A stretch of 64,000 nucleotides of DNA from Ancalomicrobiaceae bacterium S20 (lineage in GTDB: Bacteria > Pseudomonadota > Alphaproteobacteria > Rhizobiales > Ancalomicrobiaceae), in contig CP158568.1 in NCBI GenBank assembly GCA_040269895.1, positions 1,426,001 to 1,490,000 of the forward strand. The letters are read 5' to 3'. How positions within the stretch are numbered: the stretch's first letter is position 1; each line of letters begins with the position of its first letter. This document shows positions 38,811-47,648 of this stretch, in pieces. The position numbers were made by a program, and so were the translations under genes. Under the pieces are notes generated by a model that was given only the letters and a program-made list of their open reading frames with translations, was not told the DNA's origin and searched no databases.

Positions 38811-38826
38811 AGCACAAGCCGTGCCA
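38811..38826 (-). promoter_or_regulatory. Sigma54 (RpoN) promoter of glnB-glnA
   Basis: On the minus strand TGGCACGGCTTGTGCT: the -24 GG and -12 GC elements stand at the standard distance, with one deviation from TGGCACG-N4-TTGCW. It predicts a ~49-base leader before glnB at 38751. Just upstream is GTGCC-TT-GGCAC and, further, a GCGC/GGTGC element at about 38858-38873 that may be an NtrC site. Confidence 0.72.
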
Positions 38827-38923
38827 GTGCCAAGGCACAATGAAAGTGCCGAGGTTTAGCGCAGATTGGTGCGCGGCCGGCATCTTGGCCCGGCGACGCC
38901 CTATGGGCAAGGGATTAAAAACT

Positions 38924-39855
38924 ATGCAATTGCTCACGAAATGGACGTGTGCGCTGCACAGGACGCGGGCCGTGGCTCATGCGATGGCCCGAAAGCCCGC
39001 TGTCATGTCGGCTCGGGGCATCGTCGCGGCCGCCGGGCTGCTCGCGGCGACGGCATCGGCGGTGACGCCGGCCGCGGCCGCGGAGGAGCGCATCGCGCTG
39101 CCTCCGATTGCAGGCGAGGCCCCGGAACGCCTCGACGCGGCGTTGTTTCGCGCGGGCAGCGGACCCGCGCCGCTCGTGGTGGCGCTGCACGGATGCGGGG
39201 GCCTGCGGACCAGCAAGGGCGAACTCTCCAGGCGCCATGCCGACTGGGCCGAACGGCTGAATCGGCTCGGCTACTCGGTGCTGTTCCCGGACAGTTTCGC
39301 CTCGCGCGGCGTGACGTCGCAGTGCAAGGCGAAGGACCGGGTCGCGCGCGCCTCGCGCGAAAGGGTCGATGACGTGCGACGCGCGCTCGCCTGGGCCGCG
39401 GCGCAGCCCTTCGTCGATTCGCGCGCGATTCATCTGCTCGGCTGGTCGAACGGCGGTTCGACCGTGCTGTCGGCGGTGCAGCCGGGGCGGGGGCGCGCGT
39501 CGGGGCCCCGGACTTTGCGAGCGCGGTCGCGTTCTATCCCGGCTGCCGGGTCGCGGCGGCATCGGCGCGCTGGCGGACGCGGGTCGACCTGCTGATCCTG
39601 ATCGGTGAGGCCGACGACTGGACGCCGGCCGCGCCCTGCGAGGCGCTGGCGACGGCGCACGGGGACCGGGTGTCGATTCGGACTTATCCCGGCGCGTACC
39701 ACGAGTTCGATCACCCCGGCATCGCGATCCACGAACGCCGCGGGCTCGCATTTTCGGGGAACGGGACCGGTGTTGCCCATCTCGGCACGGATCCGGCCGC
39801 GCGGGCCGATGTGGTCGAGCGGGTGCCGGCCTTTTTCGCCGCGCATCGGCGCTGA
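38924..39855 (+). pseudogene. Exported dienelactone-hydrolase-like alpha/beta hydrolase, split by a -1 frameshift
   Basis: ATG at 38924 is 9 bases after AAGGGA. The N-terminal hydrophobic region ends in Ala-rich VTPAAAAEE. The hydrolase fold is recognisable: LVVALHGCGG, LFPDSFASRG, HLLGWSNGGSTVLSAV (nucleophile Ser in some families; Cys in true dienelactone hydrolases). After QPG the frame is lost at a G run (about 39483-39487), and the +2 frame carries on as PDFASAVAFYPGC, LILIGEADDWTPA and YPGAYHEFDHPG (His). One added base gives a 310-residue protein. It may be a recent mutation or a homopolymer error. Confidence 0.8.
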
Positions 39856-39985
39856 TTGTCGTTGCGACCCGGGCCGTTTCGATCGGTGCGTTTCGCGCCC
39901 GGTGGACCTTGACGGTCGAGCCGCCGTCCGGGCCGTCCGGGCCGATCAGCGCGGAGACGTACGAAAAGGCGTGGCTGCGACTTTC

Positions 39986-40015
39986 GTGACAATGGTTTCG
40001 TTCTGCCGGTGCTAG
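39986..40015 (+). promoter_or_regulatory. Possible promoter of the type III chaperone-like operon
   Basis: GTGACA and TGCTAG separated by 18 bases, 59 bases before the chaperone ATG. It is a modest match to a sigma70-type promoter. No hrp, tts or other type III regulatory box was found in the 218-base gap. Confidence 0.3.
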
Positions 40016-40073
40016 GTCTCGGTCATGGGCGCCGCTCGATCGGGAGCGACGCTACAGACGAGGACCAGCCCTG

Positions 40074-40547
40074 ATGAGCGGCACGACTACCCGTAATCGG
40101 ATCTTTGATGTTCTGCTCGGCGATTATGGGGCGCTCATCGGCATTCCTGACCTTGTTTTCGACGACAGCAACCGGGTCACGCTCGGCTTCGACGGTATCG
40201 TCATCACGATGGAGGCGGTCGACGAGGTCGCCGGCCTCGTTCTGACCTCCGAGATCGACGTGCCGACCGATACATCCTTCGAGGACCTGCGGGCGCGTCT
40301 GCTGCAGGGCGCGGTGCAGCTGTTCCGGACCGGACATGGCTTCGTCGGGCTCGACTTCGTCATTGAGGCGATGGTCTGGACCAATCGCGTCACGGTCGGC
40401 GGCCTGGCGGCCTCCGTCCTGCACCGTCAGATCCAGGAGGCGATCCTTTCGATCGGCCTTTGGCAGGACTTCATCCATCGGCGTCAGCCGGAGGCGGCCG
40501 GCGCCGACGAGATCGACGCCCTTTCCAACACTTTCATTCGCGTCTGA
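40074..40547 (+). CDS. CesT-like type III secretion chaperone
   Basis: 157 residues with no lysine and a strong acidic excess, as in class I type III chaperones. The order of elements fits the CesT/SycE fold: helix NRIFDVLLGDYGALIGIPDLVF, strands VTLGFDGIVITMEAV and GLVLTSEIDVP, helix FEDLRARLLQGAVQLFRTG, strand FVIEAMVWTNRVTVGG, then helix VLHRQIQEAILSIGLWQDFIH. In the family such dimers bind the N-terminus of one secreted effector encoded next door. The neighbour 16 bases downstream fits that role. The resemblance was judged by eye; no secretion apparatus is in the window. Confidence 0.68.
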   Translation: MSGTTTRNRIFDVLLGDYGALIGIPDLVFDDSNRVTLGFDGIVITMEAVDEVAGLVLTSEIDVPTDTSFEDLRARLLQGAVQLFRTGHGFVGLDFVIEAMVWTNRVTVGGLAASVLHRQIQEAILSIGLWQDFIHRRQPEAAGADEIDALSNTFIRV

Positions 40548-40563
40548 TCGAGGAGGGGCGGCT

Positions 40564-41400
40564 ATGTCCAAGATCACCAATGCGCATCTGAATTCCATAC
40601 TTCAGGCCAAGACCAAGGACACCTACCTGACGTCCGACAAGAATCACACGCAAGTCGGGACGACGACCGGCGGCCGGGTGGCGGTCTGGTTCAAGAGCCT
40701 CACTTTCGGCGGACACAAGGGCAATCTGCGCGGCAAGGAACTGCTCGTCGACAGCCTGCTCAAGGAACTCGGTGGCCGCGGCATGCTGAAACAGGGCGTC
40801 GCCGAGGAGATCAGGGCGGCGATCGGCGTCAAGGGCGGCCGTCCGCTGCCGATGGCGACCGCGCAGAAGGTCATCAATCAGTTCTTGCCGCAGGATAAAC
40901 TCGTCGACAAGCCGAAGCTGACGCCCGAGCAGCTCATCGAGAACCTGATGCACAAGGCCGAGGCGAAGAAGGGCAACCGGCCGAATGCGGAAGGTCAGAT
41001 CGTCCAGAATCTCCAGCAGCAGAAGCCGCTCGAGCAGCCGCCGAACGAGATCGGCCACCGGAACGAGCCGCCGATCGAGCGCGGGGGCAACAGGCCGGTT
41101 CGTATCGACAAGATCGATCACAACAAGGTCGAGAACGACGACGAGGAAATGAACGAGATCATGAGGCAGGTCGACGATATCCATCTCGACGAGCTCGTGA
41201 ACGAATTCAGCCCCAAAGGATCGGAAGAGCAGGTCGGCGTCGAGCCGACGAAGAAGCGCGGCATCGAGGCGCCGCGGCAGCGCATGGCCGAGACGGTTCA
41301 TTCCGATTTCGACATGGAGGACATCATGTCGGAGGTGAACGATCTGGCCGAGAAGGAAAACCTGAAGGCCAAGGGCGGCGGGACGGGCAAGAACGACTGA
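40564..41400 (+). CDS. Putative chaperone-dependent secreted protein (effector-like), family unknown
   Basis: 278 residues, very hydrophilic, no signal peptide. AGGAGG seven bases before the ATG. The N-terminal 30 residues are polar (MSKITNAHLNSILQAKTKDT), as type III signals are. Residues ~38-105 look folded (GGRVAVWFKSLTFGGHKGNL ... AEEIRAAIG). The rest is charged and probably disordered, with two similar helices, MNEIMRQVDDI (196-206) and MEDIMSEVNDL (251-261). Two counted 60-base blocks (40561-40620, 41101-41160) are 48% GC, well below the neighbours, suggesting transfer. I do not recognise the family; an effector role is inferred from the adjacent chaperone. Confidence 0.6.
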   Translation: MSKITNAHLNSILQAKTKDTYLTSDKNHTQVGTTTGGRVAVWFKSLTFGGHKGNLRGKELLVDSLLKELGGRGMLKQGVAEEIRAAIGVKGGRPLPMATAQKVINQFLPQDKLVDKPKLTPEQLIENLMHKAEAKKGNRPNAEGQIVQNLQQQKPLEQPPNEIGHRNEPPIERGGNRPVRIDKIDHNKVENDDEEMNEIMRQVDDIHLDELVNEFSPKGSEEQVGVEPTKKRGIEAPRQRMAETVHSDFDMEDIMSEVNDLAEKENLKAKGGGTGKND

Positions 41401-41431
41401 CCGTTCGCTTGCTGTCGGTCGTACAGATTCT

Positions 41432-41457
41432 CGATCGGCGTGGCTCCGCGCCGATCG
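41432..41457 (+). terminator. Hairpin after the effector-like gene
   Basis: CGATCGGCG / CGCCGATCG stem with an 8-base loop, 31 bases past the stop; no U-run follows. Weak terminator candidate. Confidence 0.38.
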
Positions 41458-41637
41458 CGGGGCGTTCGGATGCTTGGTGCGGGCGCTTGCGCGAGCGCTG
41501 ATCGGCGTATGCGCGGGGCGCGGCATCTGCTTTCCGATGTGGGTTTGTATGGCGTGGCCGGCCATGGCCTCTTGCGGATCGGCGCGTAACCGGGTCGACT
41601 GCGCGTCCCCGAGCAGCGAACCCCTTGGACCAGCATC

Positions 41638-43260
41638 TTGATCGATCTTCTCAGCCCAGACGAAATGGCGCGCGCCGACCGGCTGACGATCGAGGCCGGC
41701 ACGACCGGGTTCCAGCTCATGGAGCGCGCGGGCCGCGCGGTTGCCGATGCGGTGGCGTTCCGCCATCCGCTCGGCACGCGCGTGCTGGTGCTGTGCGGTC
41801 CCGGCAACAACGGCGGCGACGGCTTCGTCGCCGCGCGCGTGCTGGCCGATCGTGGCTATATCCTGCGGGTCGCGCTGCATGGAGACCGCGAGCGGCTGAA
41901 GGGCGATGCGGCGATGGCCGCGCAGCGCTGGACCGGGCCGGTCGAGACCGCCTCGGCCGCGACGATCGAACGGCTGCTGCAGGGTGTCGGCACGGTGGTC
42001 GTGGCGCTGTTCGGCGCCGGGTTGTCGCGGCCGCTCGAGGGCGATGCCGCGGCGATCGTCGATGCGGTCAATGCGCGTGGTCTGCCGGTCGTGGCGGTCG
42101 ATCTGCCCTCGGGCATCGACGGGGCGACAGGGCGGATCATGGGTACGGCGGTGCGTGCCGGCACGACCGTGACCTTCTTCCGCAAGAAGCCCGGCCATCT
42201 GCTGATGCCCGGACGGGTCCACTGCGGCAACGTCGTGGTCGCCGACATCGGCATCGAGCCCTGGGTGCTCGACGAGATCCGACCGACCGTATTCGTCAAC
42301 CGGCCGGGCTTGTGGGGCGCGGCGTTGCGCGCGCCCTCGGTCGAGGATCACAAATATACCCGCGGCCATGCGGTGGTCGTCTCGGGCTCCATGATCCACA
42401 CCGGCGCGGCGCGGCTCGCCGCGCATGCGGCCTTGCGGGTTGGCGCCGGGCTGGTGACGCTCGCGTCGCCGCCGGATGCGCTGATGGTCAACGCCCATCA
42501 CCTGACCGCCGTCATGCTGGCGCGCATGGACGGCGCGGAAGGGCTGGCCGAGATCCTGGCCGATCGGCGCAAGAACGCCGTCGTGATCGGCCCGGCCTGC
42601 GGTGTCGGGCCGGAAACCCGCGCCAAGGTCGAAGCGATCCTCGACGGCGGCGGGCGCGCCGCCGTGCTCGATGCCGACGCGCTGACCAGTTTCAAGGACG
42701 ATCCGGAAGCGCTGTTCGCCCGGATCCGCGTCCACGGCGGCCCGGTGGTGCTGACGCCGCACGAAGGCGAATTCGCGCGGCTGTTTCCCGATCTCGCGCT
42801 GCAGCCGCCGGCCGGACAGCCGTTCCGCTCCAAGGTCGAACGCGCGCGCGCCGCGGTCGCGCGTTCGGGCGCGACGGTGATCCTGAAAGGTCCGGACACG
42901 GTGATCGCCGGGCCCGACGGCCGCGCCGCGATCAATGACAATGCGCCGCCGGATCTCGGCACCGCCGGTTCGGGCGACGTGCTGGCCGGGCTCGTCGGCG
43001 GGCTCCTGGCGCGCGGGCTGCCGGGCTTCGAGGCGGCGGCGGCGGCGGTCTGGCTGCATGGCGAATGCGGCCGGCTGGCCGGGCCGGGATTGATCGCGGA
43101 GGACCTGGCCGATCGGCTGCCGGCCGCGCTGCGCAGCCTCTATGCCGCGCCGCCGCCGCCCGAGGATCGTTCGCGGCCGACGGCGCCGCATGTCCGGATC
43201 TCGGCGCCGATCGATCTCGCCGAGATCGAGGACGAGGACGATTACGGCGGCTCGGACTGA
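41638..43260 (+). CDS. nnr: Bifunctional NAD(P)H-hydrate epimerase / ADP-dependent dehydratase
   Basis: 540 residues from a TTG start. Repairs damaged NAD(P)HX. The N-terminal YjeF epimerase domain (about 1-215) shows LCGPGNNGGDGFVAARVL and VAVDLPSGIDG. The C-terminal ribokinase-like dehydratase domain (about 225-500) shows LTPHEGEFARLF and the catalytic NDNAPPDLGTAGSGDVLAGLVGGLLARG. An acidic tail (IEDEDDYGGSD) ends it. In many Rhizobiales I recall this gene beside glnB; here the hydrolase and effector-like pair lie between and the gene is on the other strand. Confidence 0.93.
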   Translation: MIDLLSPDEMARADRLTIEAGTTGFQLMERAGRAVADAVAFRHPLGTRVLVLCGPGNNGGDGFVAARVLADRGYILRVALHGDRERLKGDAAMAAQRWTGPVETASAATIERLLQGVGTVVVALFGAGLSRPLEGDAAAIVDAVNARGLPVVAVDLPSGIDGATGRIMGTAVRAGTTVTFFRKKPGHLLMPGRVHCGNVVVADIGIEPWVLDEIRPTVFVNRPGLWGAALRAPSVEDHKYTRGHAVVVSGSMIHTGAARLAAHAALRVGAGLVTLASPPDALMVNAHHLTAVMLARMDGAEGLAEILADRRKNAVVIGPACGVGPETRAKVEAILDGGGRAAVLDADALTSFKDDPEALFARIRVHGGPVVLTPHEGEFARLFPDLALQPPAGQPFRSKVERARAAVARSGATVILKGPDTVIAGPDGRAAINDNAPPDLGTAGSGDVLAGLVGGLLARGLPGFEAAAAAVWLHGECGRLAGPGLIAEDLADRLPAALRSLYAAPPPPEDRSRPTAPHVRISAPIDLAEIEDEDDYGGSD

Positions 43261-43315
43261 GCCGCGCCGGTCTGTTGTGCCGGCCAGTAACCCCAGTCGG
43301 CCGCATCCTTGGGCG

Positions 43316-43810
43316 TCAGAGCTTGGCGGCTTCCATGCGCTCGACGGTCGTCGTGTCCCGGCCGCGGAAATAGGCGAGCCCGAGCCGGAACGAGTGCGCG
43401 ACCCGCTCGGCGCGGTCGACGAACAGCGCGGCGACCTCCGGTTCGCAGACCTCGGCGACCGTGTCGCGGAACAGCTTCAGCCAGATGGCGAAATGGACGT
43501 CGTCGAGGCCGGGCAGCTGAATGTGCTTCGGCATCGGCCGGCCGTCGTAGGTGCGGGTGCCGAGCAGCATCGACGACCAGAACCCGACCATGACGCCGAG
43601 ATGGCGCGGCCAATCGTCGGGCGCGATCGCGTCCTCGAAGATCGGACCGATGACGGGATCGGCGCGCACCGCGCGATAGAAGGTGTAGACGACCTCGCGC
43701 ACCTTGGCCTCGTCGAGGCTCACCGGCACCACGGTGCCGTCGGAGAGGACGACGCGGCGGCGGGCCGGGATCGGCTCGGGTTCATCGTCTGTGGCGGATT
43801 GTTGCGGCAC
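43316..43810 (-). CDS. Group III truncated haemoglobin
   Basis: 164 residues. The trHbP pattern is VREVVYTFYRAVRADPVIGPIF, then DDWPRHLGVMVGFWSSMLLGTRTYDGRPMPKHIQLPGLDDVHFAIWLKLF, with the proximal His in DVHFAIW and the conserved B10/E-helix aromatics. Group III globins bind O2/NO in the cytoplasm; roles are mostly undefined. A ~38-residue N-terminal extension is present. Convergent with nnr, with 55 bases between them. Confidence 0.9.
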   Translation of the reverse strand: MPQQSATDDEPEPIPARRRVVLSDGTVVPVSLDEAKVREVVYTFYRAVRADPVIGPIFEDAIAPDDWPRHLGVMVGFWSSMLLGTRTYDGRPMPKHIQLPGLDDVHFAIWLKLFRDTVAEVCEPEVAALFVDRAERVAHSFRLGLAYFRGRDTTTVERMEAAKL

Positions 43811-43992
43811 TCTTGGTCTCCTTCAGCGCCTCGGCGCTCTGCCCAGAGATCGACAGGACGGCCCGCGGATCAATCGGTATGATCGCGGAGGTGACGACAA
43901 ATGGCGGCGCTGCTGGCGTTCTTCTCCGGTCCAAGTCAATCATCGCCGACGATCCGGCATCGTGGTCCGCAACAGAAGTGGGGGCTGGGGGT

Positions 43993-44673
43993 ATGACCGA
44001 AAGTCTGGTTCGGCCGATCTATAGTGCACTCGCCACCCGTCATTCGTCCGTAGCGCTCGGCGACGATCGCGCGAAACGTTTCTTACCCTCGATCAGCCCG
44101 TTCGCCTGCAGCCGCAACGACAGCGCCGACGCCGTCGCCGCGCTGGCCGGGTTGGTCGAACCGGGCGACGGGCTTGTGTTCTTGCAGGGCGATCCGGTCG
44201 TGCTGCCGGACGTCCTTACTGCCGAGATCAGCGCCGACGGCGTTCAATTGGTAGCCGAAGCACCGATCGAAAGCGGGCCGGACCCGGAGATCATGCGGCT
44301 CGGACCGGCGGACGCGGCCGACATGCTGGCGCTGGCAACGATCGCGCAGCCGGGGCCTTTCACGCTGGAGGCGCAGCGCCTCGGCGTGTTCTGGGGCGTC
44401 CGCCGCGACGGCGTGCTCGTGGCCATGGCCGGCGAGCGGCTCGGCCAGCCGGGCTTCACGGAGGTGTCCGGCGTCGCCACGCATCCGGATTTCCGCGGTC
44501 TCGGGCTCGCCCGGCGACTGTCGCTCCGCGTTGCTGCCGACATCTGCGCGCGTGGCGAGCGGCCGTTCCTGCACGCCTATGCCGCCAACGCGGCGGCGAT
44601 CGCACTCTATCGCTCGATCGGCTTTTCGGTGTCGCGGCCGATGTTCGTCTGCTTCGCGCGACGCAACGCCTGA
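43993..44673 (+). CDS. GNAT-family N-acetyltransferase
   Basis: 226 residues. The C-terminal half is a GNAT/FR47 fold: VSGVATHPDFRGLGLARRLSLRVAADI (acetyl-CoA loop), FLHAYAANAAAIALYRSIGFSVSRPM. The N-terminal half (about 1-105) is less conserved and may be a degenerate second domain. ATG at 43993 is preferred; the frame is open 60 codons upstream but without homology. Substrate unknown. Upstream of tRNA-Leu on the same strand. Confidence 0.85.
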   Translation: MTESLVRPIYSALATRHSSVALGDDRAKRFLPSISPFACSRNDSADAVAALAGLVEPGDGLVFLQGDPVVLPDVLTAEISADGVQLVAEAPIESGPDPEIMRLGPADAADMLALATIAQPGPFTLEAQRLGVFWGVRRDGVLVAMAGERLGQPGFTEVSGVATHPDFRGLGLARRLSLRVAADICARGERPFLHAYAANAAAIALYRSIGFSVSRPMFVCFARRNA

Positions 44674-44770
44674 GGGATATGGCCTGTCCACGCCGTTCGG
44701 CGTGGGGCCACTTGCCCACCCGCCGAACCGGCACTAAGGTCCGGCGCGATCGATCGACCGTCACCGACGC

Positions 44771-44855
44771 GCGGGCGTGGTGGAATTGGTAGACACGCCG
44801 GATTTAGGTTCCGGTGGCGCAAGCTTTGGGGGTTCGAGTCCCTCCGCCCGCACCA
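44771..44855 (+). tRNA. tRNA-Leu (anticodon TAG)
   Basis: 85 bases with encoded CCA. Class II tRNA: acceptor GCGGGCG/CGCCCGC, anticodon stem CCGGA/TCCGG around TTTAGGT, and a long variable arm. Confidence 0.96.
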
Positions 44856-45177
44856 GGTCTCGTCCCGGTTCGCCGGCACACGGAGGCGCGGGCGGCGTCG
44901 GCCAGCCGGCAAACCGGCTTCGACCAGCTCGGACGGGCGTCGGCGATGCGCCTTTGCTGCGTTCTCCCCGGCGGAATCGGCGGGGAACACGCTTTTCCTC
45001 TTGTCCTTCGCCCCCCGGGGCGATTATGAAGCCGCACCGAAATTGCGAGGGTCGTCCAGGATCGCCGGACGACGTGGCCCCCAAGGCCGGCGGAGCGCGT
45101 CCCTCGACGCGTGCGACCGCCGCGCCCCGGCGACCTCGAACGAACACCCGAACGGGCGATACAGGACGTCTTATCCC
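44856..45177. other. Intergenic region before trigger factor
   Basis: 322 bases with no supported gene; probable tig promoter and leader. Confidence 0.4.
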
Positions 45178-46524
45178 ATGCAGGTGACCGAAACCCTCTC
45201 CGAAGGCCTGAAGCGCGAATTGAGCTTCGTCGTCCCGGCTTCCGAGCTGGCCAGCCGGCTCGACAAGCGTCTGGCCGAGATGAAGGACAAGGTCCGCATC
45301 AACGGCTTCCGCCCGGGCAAGGTCCCGGCCGCGCACCTGAAGCGGCTGGTCGGCAAGTCCGAGATGGCGCAGATCATCGACACCGTCATCGGCGACGCGA
45401 TCCGCACCACCGTCGAGGAGCGCAAGGAGCGCCCGGCGCTGAACCCGGAAGTGAAGCTCGCCGACACCGTCGATGGCGAAAAGCTCGTCGAGGGCCAGGC
45501 CGATCTCGCGTTCTCGGCCAGCTACGAGCTGCTGCCGACCTTCGAGCTCAAGGACATCTCGGGCGTCGAGCTCGAGCGTCCGGTCGCCGAGGTGTCCGAC
45601 GCCGAGGTGCAGGAGCAGCTCGACCGGATCGCCGAGGGCAATCGCCCGTTCAACGCCAAGGACGAGGGTGCCAAGGCCGAGAACGGCGATCGCGTGACGA
45701 TCGATTTCGTCGGCCGCATCGACGGCGAGGCCTTCGAGGGCGGTTCGGCCGAGGGCGTCGACCTCGTGCTCGGCTCGGGCCAGTTCATCCCGGGCTTCGA
45801 GGAGCAGCTCGTCGGTGCCAAGGCCGGCGACGAGGTCACCGTCAAGGTGACGTTCCCGGCCGAGTATCCGGCCGCCCATCTCGCCGGCAAGGCGGCGGAA
45901 TTCGCCGTCACGGTGAAGGGCGTCGCCGCGCCGGGCGAGCTCGCGCTCGATGACGAGTGGGCGAAGAAGCTCGGCATGGAGTCGCTCGACAAGGTTAAGG
46001 ACGCGATCCGCGACCAGATCCGCTCGGGCTACGAGGCGGCGACCCGCGCCAAGGTCAAGCGCGCGCTGCTCGACAAGCTCGACGAGGCCTATGACTTCGC
46101 GCTGCCGACGAAGCTGGTCGACAGCGAGTTCGAGACGATCTGGAAGCAGGCCACCGAGGAGATGGAGCGGGCCGGCCGCACCTTCGCCGACGAGGAGACG
46201 ACCGAGGAGGCCGCTCGCGCGGACTACCTGAAGATCGCGGCCCGCCGCGTTCGCCTCGGCCTGGTCCTCTCGGAGGTCGGCGAGAAGAACAGCGTGCAGG
46301 TGACCGACGAGGAGGTCAGCCGCGCCCTCGTCGAGCGTGCCCGCCAGTTCCCGGGCCAGGAAAAGCAGGTGTTCGACTACTACCGCTCGAACCCGATGGC
46401 GCTCGCGACGCTGCGCGCGCCGCTGTTCGAGGAGAAGGTCGTCGACTTCCTGCTCGGCCAGGCCAAGGTGACCGACAAGGTCGTCACCAAGGAAGAGCTG
46501 ATGAAGGATCCGGAAGAGGCGTGA
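45178..46524 (+). CDS. tig: Trigger factor
   Basis: 448 residues. Ribosome-bound chaperone. The ribosome-binding signature is in FRPGKVPAAHLKRLVGK (FRxGxxP-like, about residues 44-60), the FKBP-like PPIase domain spans about 160-245 (GDRVTIDFVGRIDGEAFEGG, GSGQFIPGFEEQLVG), and the helical C-terminal domain follows. ATG at 45178 starts the conserved MQVTETLSEGLKREL. First of the protein-quality-control block tig, clpP, clpX, lon. Confidence 0.95.
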   Translation: MQVTETLSEGLKRELSFVVPASELASRLDKRLAEMKDKVRINGFRPGKVPAAHLKRLVGKSEMAQIIDTVIGDAIRTTVEERKERPALNPEVKLADTVDGEKLVEGQADLAFSASYELLPTFELKDISGVELERPVAEVSDAEVQEQLDRIAEGNRPFNAKDEGAKAENGDRVTIDFVGRIDGEAFEGGSAEGVDLVLGSGQFIPGFEEQLVGAKAGDEVTVKVTFPAEYPAAHLAGKAAEFAVTVKGVAAPGELALDDEWAKKLGMESLDKVKDAIRDQIRSGYEAATRAKVKRALLDKLDEAYDFALPTKLVDSEFETIWKQATEEMERAGRTFADEETTEEAARADYLKIAARRVRLGLVLSEVGEKNSVQVTDEEVSRALVERARQFPGQEKQVFDYYRSNPMALATLRAPLFEEKVVDFLLGQAKVTDKVVTKEELMKDPEEA

Positions 46525-46564
46525 TCGCCGGCTCCGGACCGACACGTCCGACATGCGACACTTT

Positions 46565-46603
46565 CGACGGCCCGTGCGTTTCGCGCGGGCCGTCGTGCTT
46601 TTT
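46565..46603 (+). terminator. Intrinsic terminator after tig
   Basis: CGACGGCCCG / CGGGCCGTCG stem, 11-base loop, ending TGCTTTTT. Confidence 0.85.
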
Positions 46604-47021
46604 GGGTGAGCAAGCGCGAGCGCGGCCGGCCCGACCGGCGGATGCGTTGTCACGGAACCGACATTCGCCGCTGGAACGCACCTTGCTTGGAGGGTGTCGG
46701 GATCCCAGATAGGCGTGTCACGTCGCGTTCACGGTATCGCGGGGTTCTGGGGGACGAGCGGGGATCGCCTCTTTCGCTCGCTCTCCCCATGAAATATGTA
46801 TCGTTGTGAGACGGCTCGCGACGAGCGGGCTCCGAACCGCCGAAAAACGGTGCGCCGAGAAGGGGTTCACACCCTTCGAGACGGCTGGAATCGGCGACCG
46901 GGGGCAGGGCCGGACGGCCCGGATTGCCTCGCGGCCCCGCCGGATCCGGCGGTCGGAGATGAGATTTTGTGCGCCTGGGCGGGATGTTCCGCCCGGCGGA
47001 AACGGCAGGTTCAGGACCCCG
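46604..47021. other. Intergenic region upstream of clpP
   Basis: 418 bases without a supported gene. It contains the RpoH-like promoter described separately and a long leader of about 300 bases before clpP. Confidence 0.4.
46686..46710 (+). promoter_or_regulatory. Possible heat-shock (RpoH) promoter of clpP
   Basis: CTTGGAG-N11-CCCAGAT resembles the CTTGAAA / CCCATNT sigma32 pattern with mismatches. It lies ~310 bases before clpP. Confidence 0.3.
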
Positions 47022-47648
47022 ATGAAGGATCCCATCGACACGTACATGAGCATGCTGGTCCCGATGGTCGTCGAGACGACGAACCGGGGCGAGCGTGCCT
47101 ACGATATCTATTCGCGCCTGCTCAAGGAGCGCATCATCTTCATCACGGGTCCGATCGAGGACTACATGGCGACGCTGGTCTGTGCCCAGCTGCTGTTCCT
47201 CGAGTCGGAGAATCCGAACAAGGAAATCGCCATGTACATCAACTCGCCGGGCGGTCTCGTCACGGCGGGTCTGGCGATCTACGACACGATGCAGTTCATC
47301 AAGCCGCCGGTGGCGACGCTGTGCATCGGCCAGGCGGCCTCGATGGGCTCGCTGCTGCTGACCGCCGGCGACAAGGGCTCGCGCGCCTGCCTGCCGAACA
47401 GCCGGGTCATGGTGCATCAGCCCTCGGCCGGCTTCCGCGGTCAGGCGTCCGACATCGCGCTGCATGCCCAGGAGATCCTGGCGCTGAAGCGCCGCCTGAA
47501 CGAAATCTACGTGAAGCATACCGGCCAGACGCTGGAGGCGGTGGAAACCGCGCTCGAGCGCGACAACTTCATGACGGCGGAGAAGGCCAAGGACTTCGGT
47601 CTGGTCGATGCCGTGTTCGAGAGCCGCGCGGCACTCGAAGGGGCTTGA
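47022..47648 (+). CDS. clpP: ATP-dependent Clp protease proteolytic subunit
   Basis: 208 residues. Forms the 14-subunit degradation chamber. Catalytic Ser107 (GQAASMGS), His132 (VMVHQPSAG) and Asp181 (ERDNFM) line up with E. coli Ser97, His122 and Asp171 of the mature chain. ATG at 47022 has AGGA six bases upstream and starts the usual propeptide; the frame is open upstream. clpX follows, 441 bases on. Confidence 0.96.
   Translation: MKDPIDTYMSMLVPMVVETTNRGERAYDIYSRLLKERIIFITGPIEDYMATLVCAQLLFLESENPNKEIAMYINSPGGLVTAGLAIYDTMQFIKPPVATLCIGQAASMGSLLLTAGDKGSRACLPNSRVMVHQPSAGFRGQASDIALHAQEILALKRRLNEIYVKHTGQTLEAVETALERDNFMTAEKAKDFGLVDAVFESRAALEGA

Noticed and set aside
39856-40073. tts- or hrp-box upstream of the chaperone-like gene
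   Set aside because: Read on both strands; no match to GGAACC-type hrp boxes or to rhizobial tts boxes.
40534-43191. 885-codon minus-strand open frame opposite nnr and the effector-like gene
   Set aside because: Composition is typical of antisense to high-GC genes; the plus-strand genes have ribosome sites and family motifs.
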